From Planctomycetota bacterium (lineage in GTDB: Bacteria > Planctomycetota > Planctomycetia > Pirellulales > Pirellulaceae), in NCBI GenBank assembly GCA_026692905.1, contig JAPLNL010000092.1:26806-90805 (forward strand): a DNA stretch of 64,000 bases, written 5' to 3'. Below are positions 25,407 through 33,640 of this stretch, in pieces; the first letter of the stretch is position 1, and each line of letters begins with the position of its first letter. Both the position numbers and the translations under genes were made by a program. Below the pieces are notes generated by a model that saw only the letters and a program-made list of their open reading frames with translations, was not told the origin of the DNA and did no database searches.

Positions 25407-27210
25407 CATCGAGTTGTTTCACCAAATCGCCGAATTGAATCAGTGCGACTTCGACGGGCTCCGGCTTTGTCATGTCCACTCCAGCTCCCTTGAGCAAATC
25501 GAGTGGGTCTTTTGAGCAACCGCCCTTAAGAAAGCTCAGGTACGCATCCAGTTCTTCTTTGCCTCCCTCGAGCACACGTTTGGAGAGTGCAATCGCGGCG
25601 GACAAGCCGGTCGCATACTTGTAAACGTAAAAAGCCCTGTAAAAATGCGGGATCCGGAAGCATTCCAGCGACAGCTCTTCGTCGATGACGAACTCTGGGC
25701 CAAAGTAGGCGCGAAGCAGTTCTGCGTAAATCGCCTTGAAGCTGGCTACAGTGAGCGGTTCTCCATTTTCTGCCATGTCGTGCGTGATCTTCTCAAATTC
25801 TGCGAACATGGTTTGTCGCACGATTGTGGCTCGAATACTATCAATTTCGTGATTGAGGATGGCTGCCTTTTCTTCTTTGGTCTTGGCGTTTTTGACCATG
25901 TAATGAGCGAGCAATTGCTCATTAAAGGTGCTCGCTACCTCGGCGACGAAAATGGTGTAGTTGTAATACTGGAACGGTTGATTGGCGGCAGAATAGAAGC
26001 TGTGCATCGAATGCCCGGCTTCATGCGTCAATGTAAAGACGTCATTGAGTACGCTCGGTTTGAAATTCATCAGGATAAACGGATCGGCATCGTAGGTGCC
26101 GCAACTAAAGGCACCGCTCTGCTTGCCTTGATTGGGATAGCGATCGCTCCAGCGACCGCGAAGCCCCTTCTCAAGTGCTCGGCCGTATTCAGGCCCAAGC
26201 GGCTCTAATGACTTCAGGACGACCGAGACCGCCTCATCCCAGGTGTGATGCGATTGCTGCGCAGCCAACACCGGAACATAAGTGTCGTAATGGTGGATGT
26301 CAGCCAGCCCCATTTTGCGACGGCGCATGTCGAAGTAGCTGTGCACCTCTGGAAGCCGATTGCGAACCGCCGTGATCAAATTGTCATAGACGTTCAACGG
26401 AACATTGTCCGCGAACAACGAACTTTCTCTTGCGCTTTGATAATTCCTGGCCTTTGCATAATAGACGTCGCCATGAATGCTCCCGGCCAAGGTTGCCGAC
26501 AAGGTGTTTTCGTGGGCTTGGAACTGTTTGTAGTACTGGTGAAAGGCTCGTTTGCGAACATCTCGATCGGGGGACAACAGGAAGGAACTGAACGAAGCGT
26601 TGGTCAGTTCGATCGAGTCGCCGTTTTCGTTGACCAATTCGCCGAACTTGAGATCGGCGTCGTTGAGTTGGCGAAATGCCTTACTGGCCGTTTGGGCCAT
26701 TTCACCCTGCATGGCCAGCAGGTTCTCTTCGGGTTGGCTGAGAGTATGCTTTCGATACCGATTGATGCGTTCTAGGACCAGAGCGTATGGCTTCAGGCAC
26801 TCCTCGGTCATCATGGCGGCCATGCGTTCGGCTGGTATCGAGAGGATTTCAGGACGGATGAAGCTGGCCGCTTGGCCGGCTTTGGTGGCTAGGTTTTGAT
26901 AGCGAGCGACGAAACCTTGATAGTGACTATTCCCTTGATCTTCGGTTGTTTTGAGAAAAGCGTAGGTTCCTAGTCGCTCTCCTAGGCGGTCCAGTTTGAC
27001 ATCAAATGTCAAGCATTGAGCGAGCACTTCGGCGGATTCGCCAAGCCTGCCGGCGAACTGAGCAAAGCCCCCGATCTCCTTTTCGAATTCGGCCATCACC
27101 TCTAGCCAAGAAGCGTCTGTTTGGAACAGACTGGCCAAGTCCCACGTGTCACCCTCGGGGACTTCGGAGCGTTTTGGATTGGATTTGGCGGTTTGGCTCG
27201 ACGCGGTCAT
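25396..27210 (-). CDS. pepF: Oligoendopeptidase F, M3 family zinc metallopeptidase
   Basis: 604 residues from ATG 27210 (MTASSQTAKSNPKRSEVPEG), the standard PepF length; the open frame continues upstream into a repeat and is not likely coding. The enzyme cleaves short peptides (roughly 7-17 residues) in the cytoplasm. Visible: WDLASLF at the N-terminus as in PepF, LMNFKPSVLNDVFTLTHEAG with the zinc-binding HEAGH motif, and the downstream Glu region FNEQLLAHYM. C-terminal CSKDPLDLLKGAGVDM is typical. Family A repeats lie at both ends of the gene, and the final residues LDELV plus stop are read from the array at 25376-25406. Confidence 0.95.
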   Translation of the reverse strand: MTASSQTAKSNPKRSEVPEGDTWDLASLFQTDASWLEVMAEFEKEIGGFAQFAGRLGESAEVLAQCLTFDVKLDRLGERLGTYAFLKTTEDQGNSHYQGFVARYQNLATKAGQAASFIRPEILSIPAERMAAMMTEECLKPYALVLERINRYRKHTLSQPEENLLAMQGEMAQTASKAFRQLNDADLKFGELVNENGDSIELTNASFSSFLLSPDRDVRKRAFHQYYKQFQAHENTLSATLAGSIHGDVYYAKARNYQSARESSLFADNVPLNVYDNLITAVRNRLPEVHSYFDMRRRKMGLADIHHYDTYVPVLAAQQSHHTWDEAVSVVLKSLEPLGPEYGRALEKGLRGRWSDRYPNQGKQSGAFSCGTYDADPFILMNFKPSVLNDVFTLTHEAGHSMHSFYSAANQPFQYYNYTIFVAEVASTFNEQLLAHYMVKNAKTKEEKAAILNHEIDSIRATIVRQTMFAEFEKITHDMAENGEPLTVASFKAIYAELLRAYFGPEFVIDEELSLECFRIPHFYRAFYVYKYATGLSAAIALSKRVLEGGKEELDAYLSFLKGGCSKDPLDLLKGAGVDMTKPEPVEVALIQFGDLVKQLDELV

Positions 27211-27288
27211 GGCAATGGGTGGCTTTCGTTGGGAACTAGTTTGGCAGAATTCTCGTTGAACTGTTCGTTGTACGCGTACTCGCAGCCC

Positions 27289-27348
27289 TAGCACGACGCG
27301 CAAGCTAGTGAAATCAAGGGTGGATTCACTAGCTTGCGCGTCGTGCTA
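27289..27348. repeat. Perfect 24-bp inverted pair, family A
   Basis: Left arm 27289-27312 carries TAGCACGACGCGCAAGCTAG followed by TGAA; right arm 27325-27348 is its exact reverse complement; the loop is 12 bases. It lies about 80 bases upstream of the pepF start, the mirror position of the array at the other end of that gene. Confidence 0.92.
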
Positions 27349-27470
27349 AGTATTTGAACGACGGACTGTACCACTAGAGTACACGGATACGGTTTTTTTC
27401 GGCACCCCGAAATCCCTGTCAAAAATCGCGTAGAATCTGGGGAGAGACGAGCGGCGGAATGAAAATTACC

Positions 27471-27524
27471 GTAGCGGAATTCGTAAGAATTCCGAACTGG
27501 CTGAATTCTTACGAATCCAGCGAC
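27471..27524. repeat. Inverted repeat, family F-like (copy 2)
   Basis: GTAGCGGAATTCGTAAGAAT pairs with ATTCTTACGAATCCAGCGAC across a short centre. The outer ends resemble the element at 4284-4337 while the inner stem differs, so only the ends are shared. It sits immediately upstream of nth and may occupy its leader. Confidence 0.8.
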
Positions 27525-27537
27525 GAATGGAACCAAG

Positions 27538-28188
27538 ATGCGAAAATCGGAACGTGCCCAGATTGTTCAAGCCCGACTGGAAAGTCTTTACCCACATACG
27601 CCAATCCCTTTGGACCACAAGGATACATACACCCTTTTGGTGTCGGTACTCCTCAGCGCTCAGTGCACGGATAAAATGGTCAATCGTGTGACCCCTTCAC
27701 TCTGGGCTTTGGCTGACAATCCACATGACATGGCAAAGCAAACCGTTGAAAGTATTCGGGAAATCATCAAGCCCTGCGGACTGAGCCCTCAGAAGTCCAA
27801 AGCGATCAAGGAGTTGTCCGTGATTTTGGTTGAACAACACGCCGGCCATGTGCCCGAGTCCTTTGAGGAGCTTGAGTTACTGCCTGGCGTGGGACACAAA
27901 ACGGCGTCTGTCGTCATGAGTCAGGGCTTTGGCCATCCAGCCTTTCCCGTCGACACACATATCCATCGACTCGCTCAACGATGGGGGCTTACCAATGGCC
28001 GTTCGGTGGTGCAAACCGAAGCGGACCTGAAGAAGCTATTCGACGATTCGATCTGGAACAAACTCCATTTGCAGATCATTTTCTATGGCAGGGAGCACTG
28101 CACGGCTCGGGGTTGCGATGGAAACGTATGTGGCATCTGCACCGAACTTTTTCCAAACCGGAAGAAAGCCGTTTTGACGAAGAAATAG
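27538..28188 (+). CDS. nth: Endonuclease III (DNA glycosylase/AP lyase)
   Basis: 216 residues from ATG 27538. It removes oxidised pyrimidines in base-excision repair. Visible: the helix-hairpin-helix ELLPGVGHKTASVVM with the catalytic Lys, and PVDTHIHRLAQRWGL with the catalytic Asp. The C-terminal iron-sulfur loop is unusual: HCTARGCDGNVCGICTELFP gives Cys spacings of 4, 4 and 2 residues instead of the classical C-x6-C-x2-C-x5-C. The ComF gene starts eight bases after the stop. Confidence 0.95.
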   Translation: MRKSERAQIVQARLESLYPHTPIPLDHKDTYTLLVSVLLSAQCTDKMVNRVTPSLWALADNPHDMAKQTVESIREIIKPCGLSPQKSKAIKELSVILVEQHAGHVPESFEELELLPGVGHKTASVVMSQGFGHPAFPVDTHIHRLAQRWGLTNGRSVVQTEADLKKLFDDSIWNKLHLQIIFYGREHCTARGCDGNVCGICTELFPNRKKAVLTKK

Positions 28189-28196
28189 CATCGCCC

Positions 28197-29012
28197 ATGC
28201 AGAGTCAATCCATTCGGCCTCAGTCGCCTGAGTCCAAGCGTCCTAAACGTTGGTACCGACCTTTTGTCGACCTGGTGTATCCCCGCATTTGCGTACTATG
28301 CGCCAAGCCTATTGTCGACTTGGACCTGGAATCGCTTTGTGTCCATTGCGAATCGCAAATCACTCCGACTACGGTGAGTTGCCTGCGGTGCAGTGCTCCA
28401 TTGCCAGGTGCCGGCTTTACCAAGTCCGATGCGACTAAAAAGAAATGCTACTATTGCGAGCGACGCAAGTGGGCCTTTCGAAAAGCCTATTGCTATACGG
28501 CCTATTCGGGGGCTGCTGCTCGGGTCGCCAGAAAAATCAAGCAACCTTCGTGTGAGCCTCTGGCGATTGAATTGGGAAATCGCGTGGGGCTATGGCTGCG
28601 GACGCTGGAGCACTTCGATGCGAAGCAATACGACTTTGTGGTCCCGATTCCGCAGCATTGGATTCGACGAGTGATGGTTCGATACAATCAGGCCGAAGTC
28701 CTGGCCGAAAATGTGGCTCGCGAATTGGAAATTCCGGTGCGTCGCAACTGGTTGTATCGAACGCGTTTGACGGACAAGCAGGGAACAAAGACCATTGTCG
28801 AACGTCGGACGAGTGTAACGAATTCGTTTGGATGCAAGCGAGCCGGCGAGCTGAAATCGGCCAAAATTCTGATTGTGGATGATATCGTCACAAGCGGAGC
28901 AACGGCCCACGAAGCAGCGGCGGCTTTGCGAAAGTCAGGCGCTGCCCAAGTCGACATAGCAGCCTTTGCGCGTGGAGTCGGCAGTTTCAATCAAAAGATT
29001 GCTACGCATTGA
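28197..29012 (+). CDS. ComF-family phosphoribosyltransferase-like protein
   Basis: 271 residues from ATG 28197, eight bases behind nth. The N-terminal zinc-ribbon-like part has YPRICVLCAKP, LCVHC, LRCSAPL and CYYCERR pairs of cysteines. The C-terminal PRTase domain has VVPIPQHWIRRVMVRYNQAEVLA and the PRPP loop ILIVDDIVTSGATAHEAA. ComF proteins serve in DNA uptake in transformable bacteria and occur widely as a general PRTase-fold partner of DNA processing. Linkage to nth suggests a DNA-repair context here (inference). Confidence 0.9.
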   Translation: MQSQSIRPQSPESKRPKRWYRPFVDLVYPRICVLCAKPIVDLDLESLCVHCESQITPTTVSCLRCSAPLPGAGFTKSDATKKKCYYCERRKWAFRKAYCYTAYSGAAARVARKIKQPSCEPLAIELGNRVGLWLRTLEHFDAKQYDFVVPIPQHWIRRVMVRYNQAEVLAENVARELEIPVRRNWLYRTRLTDKQGTKTIVERRTSVTNSFGCKRAGELKSAKILIVDDIVTSGATAHEAAAALRKSGAAQVDIAAFARGVGSFNQKIATH

Positions 29013-29044
29013 AGGCTCAGGCGAGCTTTGGGTTCCAATATAAC

Positions 29045-29247
29045 TAGCACGACGCGCGAGCTAGTGAATTGGTTCGCGATTCACTATCACGACGCGCAAG
29101 CTAGTGAATTAGTTCGCGATTCACTAGCACGACGCGCAAGCTAGTGAATTAGTTCGCGATTCACTAGCACGACGCGCAAGCGATTCACCAGCACGACGCG
29201 CAAGCTAGTGAATTAGTTCGCGATTCACTAGCTTGCGCGTCGTGCTA
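29045..29247. repeat. Family A array with 40-bp period and inverted end
   Basis: Direct copies of TAGCACGACGCGCAAGCTAG plus TGAATTAGTTCGCGATTCAC repeat with a period of 40 bp; one unit is internally deleted (CAAGCGATTCACCAG). The last copy at the right end is inverted (CTAGCTTGCGCGTCGTGCTA), so the whole array can close on itself as a stem. The remainder of the spacer to 29457 shows no gene. Confidence 0.92.
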
Positions 29248-29457
29248 GGGTAGTTTTCATGATGGCGCATTACGTCACAGAAAACAGATCCGTCAAATCC
29301 AATTTGGCTGATGATAAGCATGTTGGCGAAAGAAACTGCGGAGCGACGGCGATCTCGATTTTTTGGTACGTTTTACCATCCCTTTCTGAAGGGACATGGA
29401 TGCGCGACGAGGGCACGTCGACGACCCAATACTCTTGAACACAATTCTTTGATTCAA

Positions 29458-29967
29458 TCAGGCTTTTGAGGTCAAGTACTCAACGGGAATCGGAATCCCT
29501 TTTAAAACCCCTTCGACGACGATGTTTCGTTTGACTATCCCCTGGAACCGGCAGACGATCAGACGGGGCTTGCGAACCTTTAGAAGCTCGCACATGACAA
29601 TGAGTCGATCCCCTGGTACAACGGGATCTCGGAAACGAACATCTTCAAGGCCGCCGAAGCCGACCATGGAATTGCCGAGCAATTCGTATTTATGGGAGCA
29701 GTAGCAGCATACTTGCGCTACCGCCTCGAGCATGACGATCCCGGGCATGAGCGGCATGCCTGGCATGTGGCCTCGCACCCAAAACTCTTGATCCGTGATG
29801 TCTTTGTAACCGACACACGCAACCCGAACCGGGTCCTCATAGACAATTGCCGTCAGCTGTTCCATTTCGAAACGCTGAGGATTGTATTTTCTTATTTGCT
29901 CGATGTCCGCGACAACGTTGTCGAAGTCGATCGTATCTGGATCGATGATGAAGTCTTTAGTGACCAC
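29458..29967 (-). CDS. FabZ/FabA-like beta-hydroxyacyl-ACP dehydratase (hotdog fold)
   Basis: 169 residues. The active-site helix reads FWVRGHMPGMPLMPGIVMLEAVAQ, keeping the catalytic His and Glu of FabZ. FGGLEDVRFRDPVVPGDRLIV matches the following strands. The start is GTG 29967, supported by a GGAG seven bases upstream. The enzyme removes water from 3-hydroxyacyl-ACP in fatty-acid elongation. The N-terminal 50 residues (DPDTIDFDNVVADIEQIRKYNPQRFEME) are a family-specific extension, so this may be a specialised paralogue rather than the housekeeping FabZ. The small basic protein gene lies 75 bases upstream on the same strand. Confidence 0.88.
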   Translation of the reverse strand: MVTKDFIIDPDTIDFDNVVADIEQIRKYNPQRFEMEQLTAIVYEDPVRVACVGYKDITDQEFWVRGHMPGMPLMPGIVMLEAVAQVCCYCSHKYELLGNSMVGFGGLEDVRFRDPVVPGDRLIVMCELLKVRKPRLIVCRFQGIVKRNIVVEGVLKGIPIPVEYLTSKA

Positions 29968-30042
29968 AGAAGGACTCCGATAAACCCCACTCGTGCGGTG
30001 ACGAGTGGCTCGCTAAAAGCTCTTTAAGGAAACAAACAAGCC

Positions 30043-30141
30043 TTAGGTGCGAACTTTTCTTCGCTTGGACTTTCGAGCCTTGCTATTGGCTGCACGCTGT
30101 CCGTGATTAGCCTTCTTTAGTTTCCGGTGAGGTTTTGTCAT
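30043..30141 (-). CDS. 32-residue highly basic protein
   Basis: MTKPHRKLKKANHGQRAANS followed by KARKSKRRKVRT and stop. Sixteen of 32 residues are Lys, Arg or His and none is acidic, as in small ribosome-associated proteins. An AGGA lies just upstream of the ATG at a good distance. It is too short for standard gene calling. The composition and the Lys/Arg spacing suggest RNA or ribosome binding, which is inference. It is read in the same direction as the FabZ-like gene 75 bases downstream. Confidence 0.65.
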   Translation of the reverse strand: MTKPHRKLKKANHGQRAANSKARKSKRRKVRT

Positions 30142-30370
30142 GATCCTGGGAGTTTTGAAAGGGTAAGGGCTGGGTTTCCCGAAACTGGAATTGCAACGGG
30201 ACGGTTAGAATACCAAGAAAGTCAGCCCGTGCAAAGGCAATTTTGACTTGCCGTATAGTGGCATGCAGGCATACTATACTCTTGAAACGGTAACTAACGC
30301 TACGAAGCCTATTCGTCTGGAACTGGATTCGTACTTCAATTTATTCGCACTTTGGTTTTGGAGTCAGAAG

Positions 30371-30700
30371 ATGGCAGTGATGGTATCAGAAGAGGCTGCT
30401 TTGGAACTCAAGCGAGCTCATTCCGAAAGCAATCTCACCGAGGACACATTTGTTCGAGTTGGTGTATTGGCCGGCGGTTGTGCAGGTTTTGAGTATTCTT
30501 TGAGCTTCGACGACAAGTTTGACGAGCAAAAAGACAGCCAATACGATCAACATGGCGTGAAAGTTGTCGTCGACAAAAAGAGCGCTCTGTTGCTCGACGG
30601 CGCCGTGATTGGCTGGCACAAGAGCTTGGAGCGACAAGGATTCACGTTTGAAAATCCCAACGCAACCAAGTCCTGCGGCTGCGGAAAATCGTTCCAGTAA
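30371..30700 (+). CDS. A-type iron-sulfur carrier (IscA/ErpA/HesB family)
   Basis: 109 residues from ATG 30371 (MAVMVSEEAALELKRAHSES); the open frame extends 41 codons further up but without family similarity. The three conserved cysteines are present: GGCAGFEYSL and the C-terminal SCGCGKSF. A-type carriers receive or deliver Fe-S clusters to apoproteins. A strong terminator follows at 30729-30760. No other isc or suf gene is near. Confidence 0.9.
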   Translation: MAVMVSEEAALELKRAHSESNLTEDTFVRVGVLAGGCAGFEYSLSFDDKFDEQKDSQYDQHGVKVVVDKKSALLLDGAVIGWHKSLERQGFTFENPNATKSCGCGKSFQ

Positions 30701-30728
30701 GAAAAGGTAAAAAGTCGGAAAGACGGTT

Positions 30729-30760
30729 AGGATTCAGCATTTGGCTGAATCCTTTTTTTT
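30729..30760 (+). terminator. Rho-independent terminator of the A-type carrier gene
   Basis: AGGATTCAG and CTGAATCCT form a 9-bp stem around CATTTGG, directly followed by a run of eight T. Confidence 0.9.
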
Positions 30761-30782
30761 TGACTTTTCGTTTTTGGATTTT

Positions 30783-30860
30783 TTTGCCACGAAAAATCAC
30801 AAAACGCACAAAAAAGTGCAGTTCTCGTTTTGTGGATTTTGTGTCTTTTTGTGGCGAAAA
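30783..30860. repeat. AT-rich imperfect inverted repeat
   Basis: TTTGCCACGAAAAATCACAA on the left and TTTTTGTGGCGAAAA on the right form a long imperfect hairpin; the open frame across it (30741-30977) is an artefact. Only one copy is in the window. Confidence 0.65.
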
Positions 30861-30957
30861 AATTGCGATGCTGGCTTAACGCACGTAGAACCAAACAAGA
30901 AGACAACCCCGATAGAGCTAGTGAAAGTCAAAACGATTCAAACTCGCTTTGATGCCC

Positions 30958-31055
30958 TAGCACGCCGCGCAAGCTAGTGAACTGGCCTTGACGCCTTAGC
31001 ACGACGCGCAAGCTAGTGAACTGGACAGTAAATTCACTAGCTTGCGCGTCGTGCT
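30958..31055. repeat. Family A element, two direct and one inverted copy
   Basis: TAGCACGCCGCGCAAGCTAG and TAGCACGACGCGCAAGCTAG, both followed by TGAACTGG, precede an inverted CTAGCTTGCGCGTCGTGCTA at 31036-31055. It lies just downstream of mscL. Confidence 0.92.
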
Positions 31056-31081
31056 AGATACTTGGGACCCTGCCGGTCGCT

Positions 31082-31579
31082 TTAGTCAGCGCGTCGCGGA
31101 GTACTCTTTGCCAACGAGTCGCGGATTTCTCGCAAGAGGACGACGTCTTCTGGGGTTGGTGCAGGAGCGGCCGGAGTTTCTTCCTTCTTCTTCTGAAGCG
31201 AATTCATCAGTCGGACCATCATGAAAATGGCGAACGCAACGATGAGGAAATCAAGCGTGGTTTGTAGGAACGGACCGTATTTCAATAGGTCGGGATCCGT
31301 TGATTCGATGATTGCTTTTCCTGCGCTATCCAGGACTGGAGCGCCGTTTTCCATCTTAGGAAGGTCAATTTTCGAGCCGAAAAGGTGCGAGTATTTGAGC
31401 GACAGGCTGTTGAAGTTGGCTCCTGACTTGGCCGTCAACAGGTTCAAAGGGGGCATTACAATGTCATTTACCAAAGAACTGACAATCTTTCCAAACGCTC
31501 CACCGATCACCACTCCAACCGCGAGGTCGATAACATTGCCCCGCATTGCGAACGCTTTAAACTCTTGTAGCAAACCCAT
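31082..31579 (-). CDS. mscL: Large-conductance mechanosensitive channel
   Basis: 165 residues. N-terminal amphipathic helix plus TM1: [20 protein letters not shown], then [23 protein letters not shown], the MscL signature. TM2 is [19 protein letters not shown] with the following [12 protein letters not shown]. It is about 30 residues longer than the E. coli protein, mainly in the periplasmic loop between the helices. MscL opens under membrane tension to release solutes on osmotic downshock. Single gene; family A repeat sits at its 3' side. Confidence 0.96.
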   Translation of the reverse strand: MGLLQEFKAFAMRGNVIDLAVGVVIGGAFGKIVSSLVNDIVMPPLNLLTAKSGANFNSLSLKYSHLFGSKIDLPKMENGAPVLDSAGKAIIESTDPDLLKYGPFLQTTLDFLIVAFAIFMMVRLMNSLQKKKEETPAAPAPTPEDVVLLREIRDSLAKSTPRRAD

Positions 31580-31741
31580 AACTTCTTCTCCAGACTCCTA
31601 AACGAAAATTGAATCACGACTATGAATGCGTGCCTTGAAGTTTGATAGCTTTGTTATGCCTACTTGCATAGCGGTGCCGTAACAAATTCGTCCAAAATCT
31701 ACCCAAACTACGAAGAGCCCCTAGCTACTCTTGTTACAACC

Positions 31742-31771
31742 CATAGGCTTTTTGTATGCAATAAGCCTATG
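31742..31771 (+). promoter_or_regulatory. Perfect hairpin overlapping a candidate start codon
   Basis: CATAGGCTT (31742-31750) and AAGCCTATG (31763-31771) are perfect reverse complements with a 12-base loop. The final ATG of the stem is the first candidate start codon of the TPR gene. In RNA this would hide the start region. Confidence 0.5.
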
Positions 31772-33640
31772 TTTATGAAGAAAAACACCCTGTGCCTGGC
31801 TGTTGCGTTTGTGTTGATAACCACATGCGTCGGTTTTCCACAACAGCCTCAATCCAACTCGCTCTTAGCCCTCTACCAGAGTGCTAGGAGAGCGTATACC
31901 GACCGCAATTTTCAAAAGTCCGCCGAGCAGTTTCACGCCGTCGCTGAGCAATGTCCTGGTACCGAACTAGCCATTCAATGCGAATATTTTGCTGTCATGT
32001 CAGAATGGGCCACGGACCCTTGCGATGGCTGTGCTAGCAAACTTTCCAGTTGGCTCGCCAAAGCAAAGAAGTTTCAAGACGAAGCAATTGCAACCGGGAG
32101 GTCCTTCGATGCCAAACAGCTCTTCAAATGGACGGACAACGCCGAACTCGTTCACGCCAAATGGGACCGGCAGAAACAACGCTTTGAACTCGCCGAACAA
32201 CGCCTGAAAAAGCACCTAGGATTTGGCAAAGTCAATGCGGTGGAGGGAGCGGAATCTACCAGTTCGAAAACGAATCCGATCGCGTGGATGGAACTCGGTT
32301 CGCTCATGCTCGAACAACGACAAGATTACGCTGGCGCTCGAACTTGCTTTGACAAGGCAGTGCAGGGCACGAAAGAATCCGAGTCGACCCACTGCCAAGC
32401 ACTAATGGGTTGTGCGGTAACCTGTTGGTATGACAAGCAATACGCTGAAGCTCGAGCGTTCCTCGACCGACTTTCCGATCAGAAGCTCGACGATGATCTC
32501 ACGCTTCAAAGTCAATTGCTCAAAGTTAAGGTCGCAAAAGCCCTCGGCGAAACCGTGGACGTGGTCGAAACGCTCTCGCCTTTGATTCGCATCGCCCTCG
32601 CTAGCAATCCACCAGCGGCGACTCTTTACGAGCTCGCTATGGCCCTCATTGAGTCGGGTGACAAATCGAATTCGAACGAGATTTTGTTGCAACTCGTTCA
32701 TCGTTTTCCCGAGAGTCCGATCTCGATTGAAGCCCGAGTGCGGCTTGCTCAAAACGCTACGGAGAAGAAAGCTTGGAAAGAAGCGGCTGATTGGTCCGGC
32801 CAAGCGCTGGACATGGGCTGCAACAAAGAGCTCCATCCCTATGCGTGCTGGATACGCGGGCAAGCGCGATTTGAACTTGGGGCGTTCGAAGACGCCAAAG
32901 CGGACTTGGAAGCGGCCGTTAGCAATCCGTCGGGAAATATCCAGCTTGACGTGAGCGTCCGATTCCAATTGGCGGAGACGCTTTATCATCTACAGCGCTG
33001 GCCCGAAGCCGACACGCAATGGAAATGGCTGATTCAACTCGCGGACGCAAGCGACGCTAATGATGCTAGCAACGAAGGCAACGCTAGCAAGCCAGAGTGG
33101 TACTCAGTGGTCCTACTTAGGACGGCAGAATTGCTAGCGTTGCGAAAAGAGTGGGATGATGCCGAAAAAATCGTTTTGAGGATTCGTAACGATTTTCCCA
33201 AATGTAACCGCGCCTGCGAAGTCGATTACCTTTTAGCTAGATGTTTGCTCTCTAAGGCCGACTTCGATGCTGCGCGACAAGCGCTTACGTCGATTACACA
33301 GCGAACACGGCCGACCTCCGACGAGTTGGCGGCACGTGGGCACTGGATGACTGGCGAAACGTACTTGATGCAACGCAGGTACTCAGATGCGTTGGCTGCA
33401 TACCGCGAAGTGTTGCAGTTGCCAAAACAAGAGTATTGGATATGCGCGTCCCTGATGCAAATTGCAGAATGCTGTGAAGCATTGCGAGATCCGCAAGGTT
33501 CCAAGGATGCGTACGAAACCATTATCAACAACTACAGTCAGAGTCCGTTTGTTTCGATCGCCAAGGAACGACTGGACAAAATCAAGTCGATTTCAGTCGC
33601 CAATCAACCACCAAACGTACCCTCAGGAACCAAGCGATGA
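31769..33640 (+). CDS. Secreted TPR protein of the ExbB/ExbD operon
   Basis: 623 residues from ATG 31769 (second ATG at 31775). A signal peptide (KKNTLCLAVAFVLITTCVGF) is followed almost entirely by tetratricopeptide-like repeats, for instance LLALYQSARRAYTDRNFQKS, DYAGARTCFDKAVQG, ELGAFEDAKADLEAAVSNPS and MQRRYSDALAAYREVLQLPK. It is probably a periplasmic scaffold, comparable in position to YbgF/CpoB or other TPR partners of Tol/Exb motors. Its stop overlaps the ExbB-like start by four bases (ATGA). An earlier in-frame start at 31664 would put the signal peptide 35 residues in and is unlikely. Confidence 0.88.
   Translation: MFMKKNTLCLAVAFVLITTCVGFPQQPQSNSLLALYQSARRAYTDRNFQKSAEQFHAVAEQCPGTELAIQCEYFAVMSEWATDPCDGCASKLSSWLAKAKKFQDEAIATGRSFDAKQLFKWTDNAELVHAKWDRQKQRFELAEQRLKKHLGFGKVNAVEGAESTSSKTNPIAWMELGSLMLEQRQDYAGARTCFDKAVQGTKESESTHCQALMGCAVTCWYDKQYAEARAFLDRLSDQKLDDDLTLQSQLLKVKVAKALGETVDVVETLSPLIRIALASNPPAATLYELAMALIESGDKSNSNEILLQLVHRFPESPISIEARVRLAQNATEKKAWKEAADWSGQALDMGCNKELHPYACWIRGQARFELGAFEDAKADLEAAVSNPSGNIQLDVSVRFQLAETLYHLQRWPEADTQWKWLIQLADASDANDASNEGNASKPEWYSVVLLRTAELLALRKEWDDAEKIVLRIRNDFPKCNRACEVDYLLARCLLSKADFDAARQALTSITQRTRPTSDELAARGHWMTGETYLMQRRYSDALAAYREVLQLPKQEYWICASLMQIAECCEALRDPQGSKDAYETIINNYSQSPFVSIAKERLDKIKSISVANQPPNVPSGTKR

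Noticed and set aside
26245..26775. 176-residue plus-strand ORF inside pepF
   Set aside because: Complementary-strand shadow of a well supported M3 peptidase gene.
30741..30977. 78-residue ORF rich in Phe and Lys
   Set aside because: It reads through an AT-rich inverted repeat right after a terminator; no start signal.
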